NCBI GenBank assembly: GCA_002370555.1
Contig: AP014718.1
Coordinates: 186,001-250,000 of the forward strand
Length of the DNA stretch: 64,000 nt
Reading direction: 5' to 3'
From: Arthrobacter sp. Hiyo4
GTDB taxonomy: Bacteria > Actinomycetota > Actinomycetes > Actinomycetales > Micrococcaceae
Shown: positions 50,020 through 59,562 of the stretch, piece after piece
How the letters are laid out: each line of letters starts with the position of its first letter
How positions within the stretch are numbered: position 1 is the stretch's first letter
Translations under genes and position numbers: made by a program
The notes under the pieces: generated by a model
Told to the model about the DNA's origin: nothing
Database searches by the model: none
Seen by the model: only the letters and a program-made list of their open reading frames with translations

Positions 50020-50554
50020 GCGCCGGATACACCAAAGCCGTCCTGGCCCTCGGCAGCAACCTGGGCGAGCGGAACGACACCCTGTCGGAGGCCGTTGCCG
50101 ACCTGGTGGACCCGCCGGAGGTCCGGCTGCAGGCCGTTTCCCGGTGGTGCAGACTAAAGCCGTGGGTGGTCCGGCCGGCCAGCCCGACTTCCTGAACATG
50201 ATCATCACCGTGGAAACCACGCTGTCCCCGGCGGAACTGTTGAAGCACTGCCAGGCCGTGGAAAACAAGCACCTCCGCGTGCGTGAAGTGCGCTGGGGGG
50301 CGCGGACGCTCGACGTCGACATCATCACCTACGGCGACCTCACCAGTGACGACCCGGTGCTGACCCTGCCGCACCCGCGCGCGGCCACACGCGCCTTTGT
50401 GCTGTATCCGTGGTCGCTGATCGAGCCGGCCGCCACCCTGGGCGGGGAACGCATCAGCGAGTTGGCTGCCCGTGCCCCCGACTTTGACGACCTCGCCCCG
50501 TTCGACGGTTTCGGCGATTACGACGGCGTCCCCACCGCCGGGGCGGTCGAGTAA
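50016..50554 (+). CDS. folK: 6-hydroxymethyl-7,8-dihydropterin pyrophosphokinase, one frameshift
   Basis: VLALGSNLGERNDTLSEAV opens the protein; VVQTKAVGGPAGQPDFLNMI and RVREVRWGARTLDVDII are the ATP and pterin blocks, and PHPRAATRAFVLYPW follows. A missing C near 50143 in TTCCCGG breaks the frame at residue about 43. About 179 residues. Final gene of the folate block. Confidence 0.93.
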
Positions 50555-50557
50555 CCG

Positions 50558-51091
50558 GTGAAGCCCATCAACCCTGTCCGCCTGCTGATGATCGGCCTGG
50601 TCCTGACCGTGGCCGGCTGGTCCGCCACCGTGGTGACCACACGCTACAGCATGGCCACACCCGTTCTTCCGGCCACCGCGCTGGCCACCATGGGCGTGAT
50701 TGTTGCCATCACCCTGGTGCTTGGCATCCGTGTGCTCCGGTGGCGGAACAGCACCAAACGCAAAAAGGCGTTGGACCCGATCCTGGCCGCCAGGACCCTG
50801 GTGCTGGCCCAGGCGTGCGCTTACGCGGGCACCGTCCTGCTGGGCTGGCATGTTGGAATCTTCCTGGACCAGCTGCGGATCTGGAACCTGCGCAGCGATC
50901 AGGGCATCACCTGGGTGGCAGTCGCGATCGCTGCCGGCGGTCTGGTGATGATCGTCGTCGGCCTGCTCGTGGAGCGGTTCTGCAAGATCCCGCCCGAAGA
51001 CACCGATGCAACGCCCGGTAAGGGGAAGCCCGGCCGCGGGGTACGCGGCGAAGCCGCAGGGGAAGGCGAATATGCGTACAGAGGCGATTGA
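50558..51091 (+). CDS. DUF3180 membrane protein
   Basis: 177 residues with four hydrophobic helices: LMIGLVLTVAGWSATVV, ATMGVIVAITLVLGIRV, LAQACAYAGTVLLGWHVG and GGLVMIVVGLLVERFC. This is the standard gene after folK in actinobacteria. The cytoplasmic region KRKKALDPILAARTL is the family signature. Function unknown. GTG start at 50558. Confidence 0.9.
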   Translation: MKPINPVRLLMIGLVLTVAGWSATVVTTRYSMATPVLPATALATMGVIVAITLVLGIRVLRWRNSTKRKKALDPILAARTLVLAQACAYAGTVLLGWHVGIFLDQLRIWNLRSDQGITWVAVAIAAGGLVMIVVGLLVERFCKIPPEDTDATPGKGKPGRGVRGEAAGEGEYAYRGD

Positions 51092-51584
51092 TCCGCCGGG
51101 CATTACCTGGCAGCGGATATCCCCCAAATACGTCACGGTGCGGCTGGTGCAGTGGGCCATCGGGAACCTGGTCACGGTGATCGTCCTGGCCCTGCCCCTC
51201 ATCTTTGTCCTGCTCGGCTGGTGGCGGTGGCCGCCGCTGTGGCTGGCCATCACCGTCCCGGCGGTGACCCTGGTTCTGGCCATCTGGCGGCTGCTGCTGA
51301 TTCCGCGCCAGGTGCGCGCCATCGGTTACGCCGAGCGCGACGATGACCTGCTGATCCGCGGCGGCATTTTCTTCCAACGGACCATGACGGTTCCCTACGG
51401 CCGCATGCAATACGTGGACATCGGCGTGGGCCCGGTGGAACGTGGGCTGGGGCTCTGCACGCTCAAACTCCACACCGCCTCGCCCGGAACCAACGCCACC
51501 ATCCCCGGCCTGCCCGCTGCGGAAGGGGCGCGCCTGCGCGAGCAGCTCGCCGCCCGCGGTGAAGCGAGGTTGGCAGGGCTGTGA
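51072..51584 (+). CDS. PH-domain membrane protein, YdbS-like
   Basis: 170 residues. Two membrane helices in the first half (VIVLALPLIFVLLGWW and LAITVPAVTLVLAIW), then the bacterial PH fold (DDLLIRGGIFFQRTMTVPYGRMQYVDI, GLGLCTLKLHTAS). ATG 51072 overlaps the previous gene by 20 bases. Forms a pair with the larger relative downstream; in Bacillus the YdbS/YdbT pair has been linked to antibiotic and lantibiotic tolerance. Confidence 0.9.
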   Translation: MRTEAIDPPGITWQRISPKYVTVRLVQWAIGNLVTVIVLALPLIFVLLGWWRWPPLWLAITVPAVTLVLAIWRLLLIPRQVRAIGYAERDDDLLIRGGIFFQRTMTVPYGRMQYVDIGVGPVERGLGLCTLKLHTASPGTNATIPGLPAAEGARLREQLAARGEARLAGL

Positions 51585-53139
51585 CGGCAAACGTTCCGGA
51601 GGCCGGCGCGCCGACTGCGGTTCCGGTGGCGCCCGACGGCGAGTGGCTGCGTGTGCACCCGGCGTCCCCATTTGTGCGCGGCTGGGTGGCCCTGGCGGCC
51701 ATTGGTTTCTTTTTCGGGCGGGACTTTTTCGAACGGTTGTTGCAAGGCCGTCCTCTGTTCGAGGAGAACTTCGCCGGCCGGGCACCCTGGCTGGTGGCCG
51801 GCGGCGGCATCGTCCTTGTGGTGACCGTGCTGGGCTTCATCCTGACCTGGTACTTCACCAAGTACCAGGTCGCCGAAGGGTACGTCCGGGTCAACTCCGG
51901 CTTCCTCTTCCGCCAGCAGCGCCAGGCCCGGCTGGACCGCGTCCAGGCCATCGATATCGTCCAGCCCCTGCTCGCCAGGATCTTCGGCCTGGCCGAACTC
52001 AAGTTCGAGGTGGCCGACGCCGGTGAATCGGCCGTCAAACTGGCCTACCTGCGGATGGACGACGCCCGCCAGCTCCGGGCCACCATCCTGGCGCGGGCCG
52101 CAGGCGTGGTCCCGGACCCGGCCCGGCCGCAGGAGGCCGCTCCGGAGGCGCCCGAATATCCGGTCCTGTCCGTTCCGCCGTCGCGCCTTATCGGTTCCCT
52201 GCTGCTCAGCGAGCAGAGCTTTTTTGTGGTGGCGGGCGGCATCGCCTCCGTGGTCCTGTCCGTCGTGACGGAAAACCGCGGCTTCTTCTTCTACCTGATC
52301 CCGGCGGTGCTGGGCCTTGCCGCCAGCTACTGGGGGTCTTTTAACAAGGGCTACAACTTCACCGCGGCCATATCGCCGGACGGGATCCGGCTCCACTACG
52401 GGCTCTTGGACACTCAGGCGCAGACGCTGCCCCCGGGCAGGGTCCAGGCGCTGAAAGTGGCACAGTCCCCACTATGGCGGATCTTCGGCTGGTACCGGAT
52501 CCAGGTCAACGTGGCCGGGTACGGCGCAGTGGGGAGCAACGGCGAGACAGCGTCCCGGACCACGCTGCTGCCCGTAGGCAAGCTGCCCGACGTGATGAGC
52601 ATGCTCGCTCTGGTCCTTCCGGACCCCGGCACGACGGAGCCCGGAAAGGTCTTCGCTGCGGGGCTCACGGGGTTGGATTCCGACGGCGGATTTGTCACCA
52701 CGCCGCACCGCGTCAGGTTCCTCGCGCCGCTGGGCTGGCGCCGCAATGGCTTCGCCACCACTGACACCGCCCTGCTGATCCGGTCGGGCCGGTGGTGGCG
52801 GGAACTGGTGGTGGTCCCGCACCAGCGCACCCAGTCAATGGCACTGCACCAGGGTCCGCTCGCACGGCGGTTCCGTGTGGCGGACCTTGTCCTGCACACC
52901 ACGGCGGGGCCGGTCTCGCCACGGCTCACCCAGGCCGGACTTGACGAGGCCGGGGCCTCTTTGATGCCCAGTCCGCCCGCGCCCGGCTCGCCCGCAAGCG
53001 GCAAACCAGTGAACAATGGCTGGCAACGCTGGCGCCCGCTCCGGTGGTTGAGCCTGTCGAAACCTCGGTGGTTGGGCCAGTTCCGGTGGTTGAGCCTGTC
53101 GAAACCAGTCCCCAACAGGAAGGCCCGCAACGTGGCTAA
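51581..53139 (+). CDS. Large PH-domain membrane protein, YdbT-like, one frameshift
   Basis: About 519 residues with paired PH domains and about four membrane helices. Each PH unit contains a QQRQARLDRVQAIDI or LPPGRVQALKVAQSPLW sequence. GTG 51581 overlaps the previous stop. One base is missing near 52957; repaired, the tail reads AQSARARLARKRQTSEQWLA and ends in VVEPVETS twice. Those residues are encoded by two copies of a short genomic repeat that were probably inserted into the coding end. TAA at 53137-53139. Confidence 0.88.
53041..53064 (+). repeat. Dispersed repeat element (copy 1), CCGGTGGTTGAGCCTGTCGAAACC
   Basis: Twenty-four bases. This repeat family (reverse complement beginning with GGTTTCGACAGGCTCAACC) is recurrent in Arthrobacter genomes, based on recall. 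It lies in the coding region and translates as VVEPVETS. Confidence 0.7.
53083..53106 (+). repeat. Dispersed repeat element (copy 2)
   Basis: Identical 24-base sequence to the copy at 53041, 42 bases downstream, again in the PH-protein reading frame. Between them is a degenerate third unit (TCGGTGGTTGGGCCAGTT). Confidence 0.7.
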
Positions 53140-54019
53140 GCCCGGGCGCCTTGGCGTCGGAATCATCGGTGCCGGGAAAGTGGGCGCCGTCCTTGGCGCG
53201 GCGTTGCGCTCGGCCGAGCACGCCGTCGTCGGGGTTTCCGCGGTGTCCGAGGCCAGCCGCGAACGGGCGGAGACTTTGCTGCCCGGCGTGCCCATCCTGG
53301 AGATCCAGGAGATTGTGGAACGGTCTGAACTGGTGCTCCTGGCCGTGCCCGACGACGCCTTGGCCGCACTGGTGGACGGACTCGCCAAACTCGGGGCGTG
53401 GCAGCCCGGACAGATCGTGGCGCACACCTCAGGCCGGTTCGGCGTGGGGGTGCTACGCCCGGTGCGCGCCGCCGGAGCCATCCCCCTTGCACTGCACCCC
53501 GCCATGACGTTCACGGGCATGAGCCTGGACCTGACACGACTGCTGGATTGCACCTTTGGCGTGACCGCTGATGCCGCGATGCTGCCCATTGCCCAGGCGC
53601 TGGTGGTGGAGATGGGTGCCGAACCCGTGGCCATCGCCGAGGGGGACCGGACGCTTTACCATACGGCCCTTGCCCATGGCTCAAACCATATGGTCACCCT
53701 GGTGGCGCAGGCTTCGCAGCTGCTCCGCGACGTTGGCGTCGACGCGCCGGAGCGGATGCTGGGCCTTTGCTGCGGGCCACGCTCGAGAACGCGCTCGCTT
53801 CCGGCGAATCGGCGCTGACCGGTCCGGTGGCCCGCGGCGATGTGGGAACAGTGGCGGCCACGCCGAGGCGTTAAGGGAGTACGACGCCGGTGCGCACGGC
53901 GATGTGCTGGAGGCTTACCTCGCCATGGCCCGCGCCACGGCACGGCGGGCCAGTAGCCGGGGGCTGCTCAAAGAGGATCAAGTGGGGCCCTCCGCGCGGC
54001 CCTGGAAGAGGGAAGCTGA
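53132..54019 (+). CDS. Rossmann-like/DUF2520 protein, frameshifted
   Basis: About 295 residues. [18 protein letters not shown] is the NAD(P)-binding glycine motif, [10 protein letters not shown] and [16 protein letters not shown] follow, and the DUF2520 C-terminus has [19 protein letters not shown]. Frame changes lie near 53765 and 53985; the second removed the stop (expected LRAALEEGS then TGA at 54017). GTG 53132 overlaps the PH protein stop. The gene usually sits directly before panC, so a role linked to pantothenate is suspected but unproven. Confidence 0.88.
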
Positions 54020-54020
54020 C

Positions 54021-54919
<899 letters not shown>

Positions 54920-55233
54920 TCGACAACGTGCCGCTGAGCAGCTGACATGTAGGGTGCGCATCCGGGCACGCAAGGCCTCGGATCCCTGTCCGTCTGACCC
55001 GGCATCGGCTATGCTGAACTTGTTGCCCCAGACCCTGGCATCGCCTTATTCGGCGTACTCCAGGAGGACAAATTTCACGCAGGGCACCCCATACTTCTTC
55101 CGCGTTATCCTCGGCCTTTTGTGCTGCCCGGCTCCTGTATGCCCGGGGCAGCCGTATGCACGGCGAGCGGGACGCTCGCGTGCATTCCCCATCCCCGTGG
55201 CCTACGGCCACGCTCAAGTCAGGAGCGAGTCCA
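54920..55233. other. Gap with a two-hairpin leader
   Basis: No gene is visible in the 314 bases after panC. Near the end lie two neighbouring hairpins: 55157-55184 (12-base stem with one bulge) and 55197-55211 (GTGGCC TAC GGCCAC), just before AGGAG at 55221 of the next gene. This could be a structured 5-prime leader. Confidence 0.5.
55157..55211 (+). promoter_or_regulatory. Two tandem hairpins upstream of the gene at 55234
   Basis: The first hairpin has GCGAGCG and CGCTCGC around GGA, extended by TGCAC/GTGCA with one bulged G; the second is a 6-base perfect stem with a TAC loop. They end 10 bases before the Shine-Dalgarno sequence. ANTAR proteins bind paired hairpins in mRNA leaders, and two ANTAR genes lie just downstream, so this is a candidate target. 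Confidence 0.4.
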
Positions 55234-55455
55234 ATGATCCGCACAATCGATGACGGGCTGTCCTATCTCGTCAAAGTGAATCACGCGTCCGTCCTGGACG
55301 ACTATTTGAATTCGGCCGTCGACATGGCCCGCCAGTATGCCTCCAGCACCGGCATGTGCGGGATTCTGGTAACCCGCCACGCGCACGACACCTATACCGT
55401 TATGGTCAGCGAGGCCGTACCTTTCGGCGAGACCCGTGAGCGCCACGATCCCTAG
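55234..55455 (+). CDS. Small protein of unknown function (73 residues)
   Basis: ATG 55234 with AGGAG at 55221. Helical first half (TIDDGLSYLVKVNHASVLDDYL) and a beta-like second half with GMCGILVTRHAHDTYTVMV. No family recognised. Its stop is 10 bases before the next gene start, so the two are co-transcribed. Confidence 0.65.
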   Translation: MIRTIDDGLSYLVKVNHASVLDDYLNSAVDMARQYASSTGMCGILVTRHAHDTYTVMVSEAVPFGETRERHDP

Positions 55456-55465
55456 GGTGGAGGCC

Positions 55466-55693
55466 ATGATGTCCTACCATCCTGCGGCTGAAGGAATATC
55501 GCCGATCGGGTGGCAGGCGTACGAAATCATCACGTCCATCCTGGAGGATCCGTCGCCGGATCTGGACCAGGTCAAAGGGCGCCTTCGCAGGTGCGTGGCC
55601 GCCCATCCGGGCGCACCCGAACGGGCGCTACTGGCGCATTTGATGGCCACCTCGGAAGTGGTTAATGCCTACGGCCAGGAAAGGCCTGCCTGA
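55466..55693 (+). CDS. Small PERALL-domain protein (75 residues)
   Basis: ATG 55466 or 55469 after GGGTGGAGGCC. Residues about 15-65 form the shared domain: GWQAYEIITSILEDPSPDL, RLRRCVAAHPG and APERALLAHLM. It is the same domain as in the protein at 57298 and at the N-terminus of the EAL protein at 9856. The protein consists of little else. It lies upstream of two GAF-ANTAR genes. Confidence 0.7.
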   Translation: MMSYHPAAEGISPIGWQAYEIITSILEDPSPDLDQVKGRLRRCVAAHPGAPERALLAHLMATSEVVNAYGQERPA

Positions 55694-55819
55694 TACCCGG
55701 TCACGGACGATCGGCGCGTTCGCGGCAAAAGGTATCCTTGAGGTGACAACTCCGCCGTTCCGGTTCAGCCTGCAGCCGGGTTTTTCACCGCGGGATGATT
55801 CAGGGATCAGAGGCTCACC

Positions 55820-56513
55820 ATGGACATTGCGCCCGAAATGGCCGCGGGTGAAGAAGACGTGTGTGCCCGTACTTGGCGAAGCTGCCCATAACCGGCGCTG
55901 CAGTGTCCCTCTTCGGCGGTGCCGCCGCCGAGACCCTGGTTTCCGCCAGCGACGAACTCGCCGCCCGTCTGGACGAAATGCAGTTCAACCTGGGCGAAGG
56001 TCCCCGGTGGCGGGCCCACAAATCCCGCCTTCCCGTGCTGATCCCTGACGTCCAGTCCACCGCGGGACACGAATGGCCCATATTCCACGAGGCCATCGCG
56101 GGGACGGATGCTGCGGCCTTGTTTGTCTTTCCGTTGACAGTAGGTGCGGTGGACCTCGGTGTCGTAGAGCTGTATCACTCCGTCCCGGGAACCTGAGCCG
56201 ATCCGACCAGTCGATGGCGGCTGTGCTTGCCGGTCAGACCTCCTGGTACCTCCTGCGCAAGATCCTCACGCTCAGGTCGCCGGATACGGATCCCGCCCTG
56301 GATCCCGCGCTGATGTCGCGACGCGAGATCCACCAGGCCACCGGGATGGTCCTGGCGCAGTCCGGCGCCACGGCTGCAGAATCCTTGCTGATGCTGCGTG
56401 CGTACGCCTTCGCCAATGACCTCACCCTGAAGGAGACCGCCGCCGCCGTGCTCGACAGAAGGCTCAGCTTCAACGCCGCCAATGGTGGGCCCGACGGACC
56501 GGCGCTGCAGTAA
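55820..56513 (+). CDS. GAF-ANTAR sensor (second copy), two frameshifts
   Basis: About 230 residues when repaired. ATG 55820 after AGAGGCTCACC. GAF domain: ITGAAVSLFGGAAAETLV, MQFNLGEGPRW, VLIPDVQSTAGHEWP, TVGAVDLGVVELY. ANTAR domain: ALMSRREIHQATGMVLAQSGATAAESLLMLRAYAFAN, which binds RNA. Frame changes lie near 55865 and 56185. It would be a cytoplasmic sensor acting on transcription termination. Confidence 0.85.
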
Positions 56514-56521
56514 AATGGGCC

Positions 56522-57231
56522 ATGGTAACGAGTACCCGCGCGGAGCGCGTCAGTGTGGCGTTTGTGAAGCTCACGGACACACTTGTGGCCAACTACGACG
56601 TCGTGGACCTCCTCCACACCCTGGTGGAGGAATCCGTGGGTCTCCTTGACGTCGCAGCCGCGGGTCTGTTGCTCGCCGATCCCAGCGGAGAACTGCAGGT
56701 GGTGGCGTCCACCAGCGAGCAAAGTCAGCTCGTGGAGGTCCTGCAGCTTCAATCCGGGCCGGTCCGTGCGTTGAGTGCTACCTGTCAGGGGCGGCAGTTT
56801 CAGTAGGCGACATTGCAGGGCTTACAAAGTGGCTGCGTTTCCGCGATGCCGCGCTGTCTCAGGGCTTCCGCTCAGTTCATGCGGTGCCCATGCGCATTCA
56901 TGGCCGGACCATCGGGGCAATGGGCCTGTTCGGGGCACGGGAGGGATTCGTGACCAAAGAAGATGCAGCGATTGGGCAGGCCCTTGCAGACGTCGCCACC
57001 ATCAGCCTCATGCAGGAGCGCACCATCAGGGAAGCGGCACTGGTCAACGAGCAGTTGCAGCTGGCCTTGAACACCCGGGTGCTGATTGAGCAGGCCAAGG
57101 GCGTCATTGCCCATACCTCCGGAGTGGACATGGACGCGGCATTCAACCTGCTGCGGAACCATGCCCGCGCCAACAGCCAGAGCCTGCACACGACCGCCGG
57201 GCGCGTTGTAGACCGCAGCCTCACTTTATAA
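56522..57231 (+). CDS. GAF-ANTAR sensor (third copy), one frameshift
   Basis: About 236 residues. VAFVKLTDTLVANYDVVDLLHTLVE and AAAGLLLADPSGELQVVAST open the GAF domain; after a frame change near 56780, SVHAVPMRIHGRTIGAMGLF completes it. ANTAR: LQLALNTRVLIEQAKGVIAHTSGVDMDAAFNLLRNHARAN, fully canonical. Starts 8 bases after the previous GAF-ANTAR stop, so they are a pair. Confidence 0.88.
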
Positions 57232-57297
57232 GGCCGGCCGTTGTAAGCCTCACGTTAGTATGGCGGGCCGGCACTGCGGGCGCAGGAACGTGTTGCC

Positions 57298-57579
57298 CTA
57301 CTGCGGTGATTCAGCCTGTGGGTCGCGGTTGAGCATCAGCTGCTGAAGGAGGGCACGTTCGGGCTTGCCGGGGTTCTGGGCGACGCAGCGGCGCAACCGG
57401 GCCCGGGACAACTCCTCGCCGGGAGCCGTTCCGCGGAGCACCTCATCAATGATTTCCTGCGCCTGCCACCGCAAGGATTCCCGGGCGAAGTGCCGGACCT
57501 CGGCGGACGCAGCGGTACTCTCTATCCACGGGTCAGTATCGTCACACGGGATAAAATCGAACGTTCGCTCTGCTGACAT
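57298..57579 (-). CDS. Small PERALL-domain protein (93 residues)
   Basis: ATG 57579 after GCAAGGAGGTCCCG. An N-terminal acidic stretch (IPCDDTDPWIESTAAS) precedes the shared domain RWQAQEIIDEVL, RLRRCVAQNPGKPERALLQQLM. Longest of the three carriers after the EAL protein. It is divergent from the TetR gene, with the operator at 57669-57682 between them, and may be controlled by it. Confidence 0.75.
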   Translation of the reverse strand: MSAERTFDFIPCDDTDPWIESTAASAEVRHFARESLRWQAQEIIDEVLRGTAPGEELSRARLRRCVAQNPGKPERALLQQLMLNRDPQAESPQ

Positions 57580-57668
57580 CGGGACCTCCTTGCGCCAAGC
57601 CGACGAGGCCTTTAAAGGGTCCCGTCGGCGTCGTAGCACTGCGTCTGGGAAGAACATTACAGCGAGTA

Positions 57669-57682
57669 AGACAGGTCTGTCT
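57669..57682. promoter_or_regulatory. TetR-type operator
   Basis: AGACAG GT CTGTCT is a perfect 6+6 palindrome, of the AGACxGxCTGTCT kind found upstream of many TetR regulators. It lies between the TetR start (57708) and the small gene start (57579). Confidence 0.65.
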
Positions 57683-57707
57683 GCAATTCGAGTAAACTAT
57701 TCCTATA

Positions 57708-58339
57708 ATGATTTCCGATGCGGACCACACTGCAGAACCCGCGCTGTCTCCTGCGGATTTACCCGCCGAGGCGGCAGTTTTGCCTGCCGATTCCCGGAGC
57801 CGGATCCTGGCTGTGGCTTATGAACTCTTTGCCCGCCGCGGTGTGCGGGATGTGGGTGTTAACGAACTGATCGAACGTTCCGGCGTGGCCAAGGCAACTT
57901 TTTACCGGCACTTCCCGTCCAAGGACGCGCTGGTTCTGGCGTTCCTGGAGCAGCGGGACCAGTTATGGACGGTCGATTCCATTGTTGGTCAGGCCAAACT
58001 GCGCGGCACTACCCCCACTGAACAGCTCCTGGCCATCTTCGACGTCTTCGGCGACTGGTTCCTGCGAGACGACTTCGAGGCGTGCTCCTTCATCAACATC
58101 TTGCTGGAAATGGGCCCGGCCATCCCCTGGGCCAGGCCAGCATCGACTACCTGGCCAGGATCAGGGGCCATGTGCAGGACCTCGCTGAGCAGGCAGGGTT
58201 GGACCGCCCCGAGGATTTCGCCCGCTCTTGGCACATCCTGATGAAGGGGTCCATCGTCTCAGCCACCGAAGGGGACACCCAGGCGGCAAAGCGGGCCCAG
58301 CAGATGGCGGGCTGGCTGATCGAGTACCACCGCAGCTGA
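57708..58339 (+). CDS. TetR-family transcriptional regulator, one frameshift
   Basis: About 210 residues. HTH: ILAVAYELFARRGVRDVGVNELIERSGVAKATFYRHFPSKDALV, residues 30-75. The ligand domain follows with LLAIFDVFGDWFLRDDFEACSFINILLEM and, after a frame change near 58127, WHILMKGSIVSATEGD. ATG 57708 overlaps a TATAAT at 57704, so a later TTG near 57779 is an alternative start. Divergent from the PERALL protein. Confidence 0.85.
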
Positions 58340-58430
58340 CCACCAAGCGCAGTCACTTATGCCCTGCCCGCGAATGCTCCGTACGTTTGATGCCCAGCGC
58401 CGGATTACGAGGCGTCAGGATGAGCTCGGT

Positions 58431-59329
58431 TAATCCGCAGGAAATAGCGTCCCTTCGACTGCCCGCGTCAAATCGTGGATGATCTCGGTGCGTTCGGTCT
58501 CGTCGGTGCTATCGGCGCCTTCGGTGAAGATCACCAGCGCATACGTTGCCCCGCCATGTTCCAAAAGGGCTGCGTCATGGAGGTTTCCTCCAAGCTGGCC
58601 GTATTTGTGATAGACGGTAATGCCGGGCCCGAGGCGGCGGGGATTAGTTCCTCGTTGTTGGTTTCCTGCATGTACGCCAGCAACTGCGCGGTGTTAGTGG
58701 GGTTAAGCAGCTGTCCGGCGTAAAGCTTTGTCAGGACCCGGGCCACCTCCCCTGGAGCCAGCCGGTTGTCTTTGGGATCGTACGCGATGCCAATCGAGGC
58801 TGCATACTGGAGCAGCCGCTGGTAGCCGATCCTGCCCATCAACAGGAGCCAGGAATCATTGTTGCTGCTGTTGATCATGGACTTGAGCTGGAAAGCGGCA
58901 GTGTAGTTCCCCAGCGTCTCATCGAGCCGCGCTTCACCGGCCTCCACAAGCCTGAGATAGGCCGCTGCGGTGATGAGCTTGGCAGTGCTGGCCGCAGAAT
59001 AGGCCGCCGTGTCGCCAAAAGTGCGGACCGGTCCGCCCGCCGTATCCGCGAGGGCCACGCCAACGCGGAAGCCGGAGACCCTGCTGATAATCCCGGGACG
59101 CTCCCGTCCTCGGCGCCTGCACCAACCGCGGCCATGGCGCCAACCGACCCGGTCCCGGCGAAGGGGCATTCACGATCCCGGTGACGCCCTCAGAGCGGAC
59201 CACGGCCGAAGTGACAGCAGCCAGCAAAACCATCAAAGCGGCAGCCACCGAAAGAACGAGGGACAACGGGCTTCGGCCAGCGCCGTGGTAGTGGCGGCCT
59301 GCAGGATATGCGGGAGAGTATGCGTCCAA
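58431..59329 (-). CDS. Serine hydrolase, class A beta-lactamase-like, frameshifted
   Basis: One N-terminal membrane helix (LSLVLSVAAALMVLLAAVTSAVV), so probably exported and anchored. Catalytic Ser-x-x-Lys is ASTAKLITAAAYL. The SDN-like element is SSNNDSW. The Lys-Thr-Gly box is replaced by HKYG (YHKYGQLGGNLHDAALL after a frame change near 58645). Other frame changes lie near 59100. About 299 residues. Beta-lactam hydrolysis is possible but not certain; an inactive or esterase-like role fits as well. Confidence 0.75.
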
Positions 59330-59562
59330 CTGGGGCTCCTGCCTGACCGCTTGCGCGGTCGAACATCACTAGAGGCCCCAGCCCCGACTCATAACTAAGT
59401 GCGCTGATTAAACCACACCGGCCAGCCAAAACGACCGCTCAGAAGAAGCCCGTGCCGAAGAAAATTTCCTGTGTCCCGGAATTAGTCCGGACGGTAGGGT
59501 GTTGGAATCTGCAGCGACGATGCTCGCGACCCACTTCATTCATACTCCCTGGGGGAACACCC

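Noticed and set aside
52414..53634. 406-codon open frame opposite the PH-domain and DUF2520 genes
   Set aside because: Ser/Arg-rich shadow without a recognisable fold.
51581..53818. Single 745-residue protein joining PH domains and a Rossmann domain
   Set aside because: One missing base near 52957 hides the stop at 53137; the Rossmann gene has its own GTG start at 53132.
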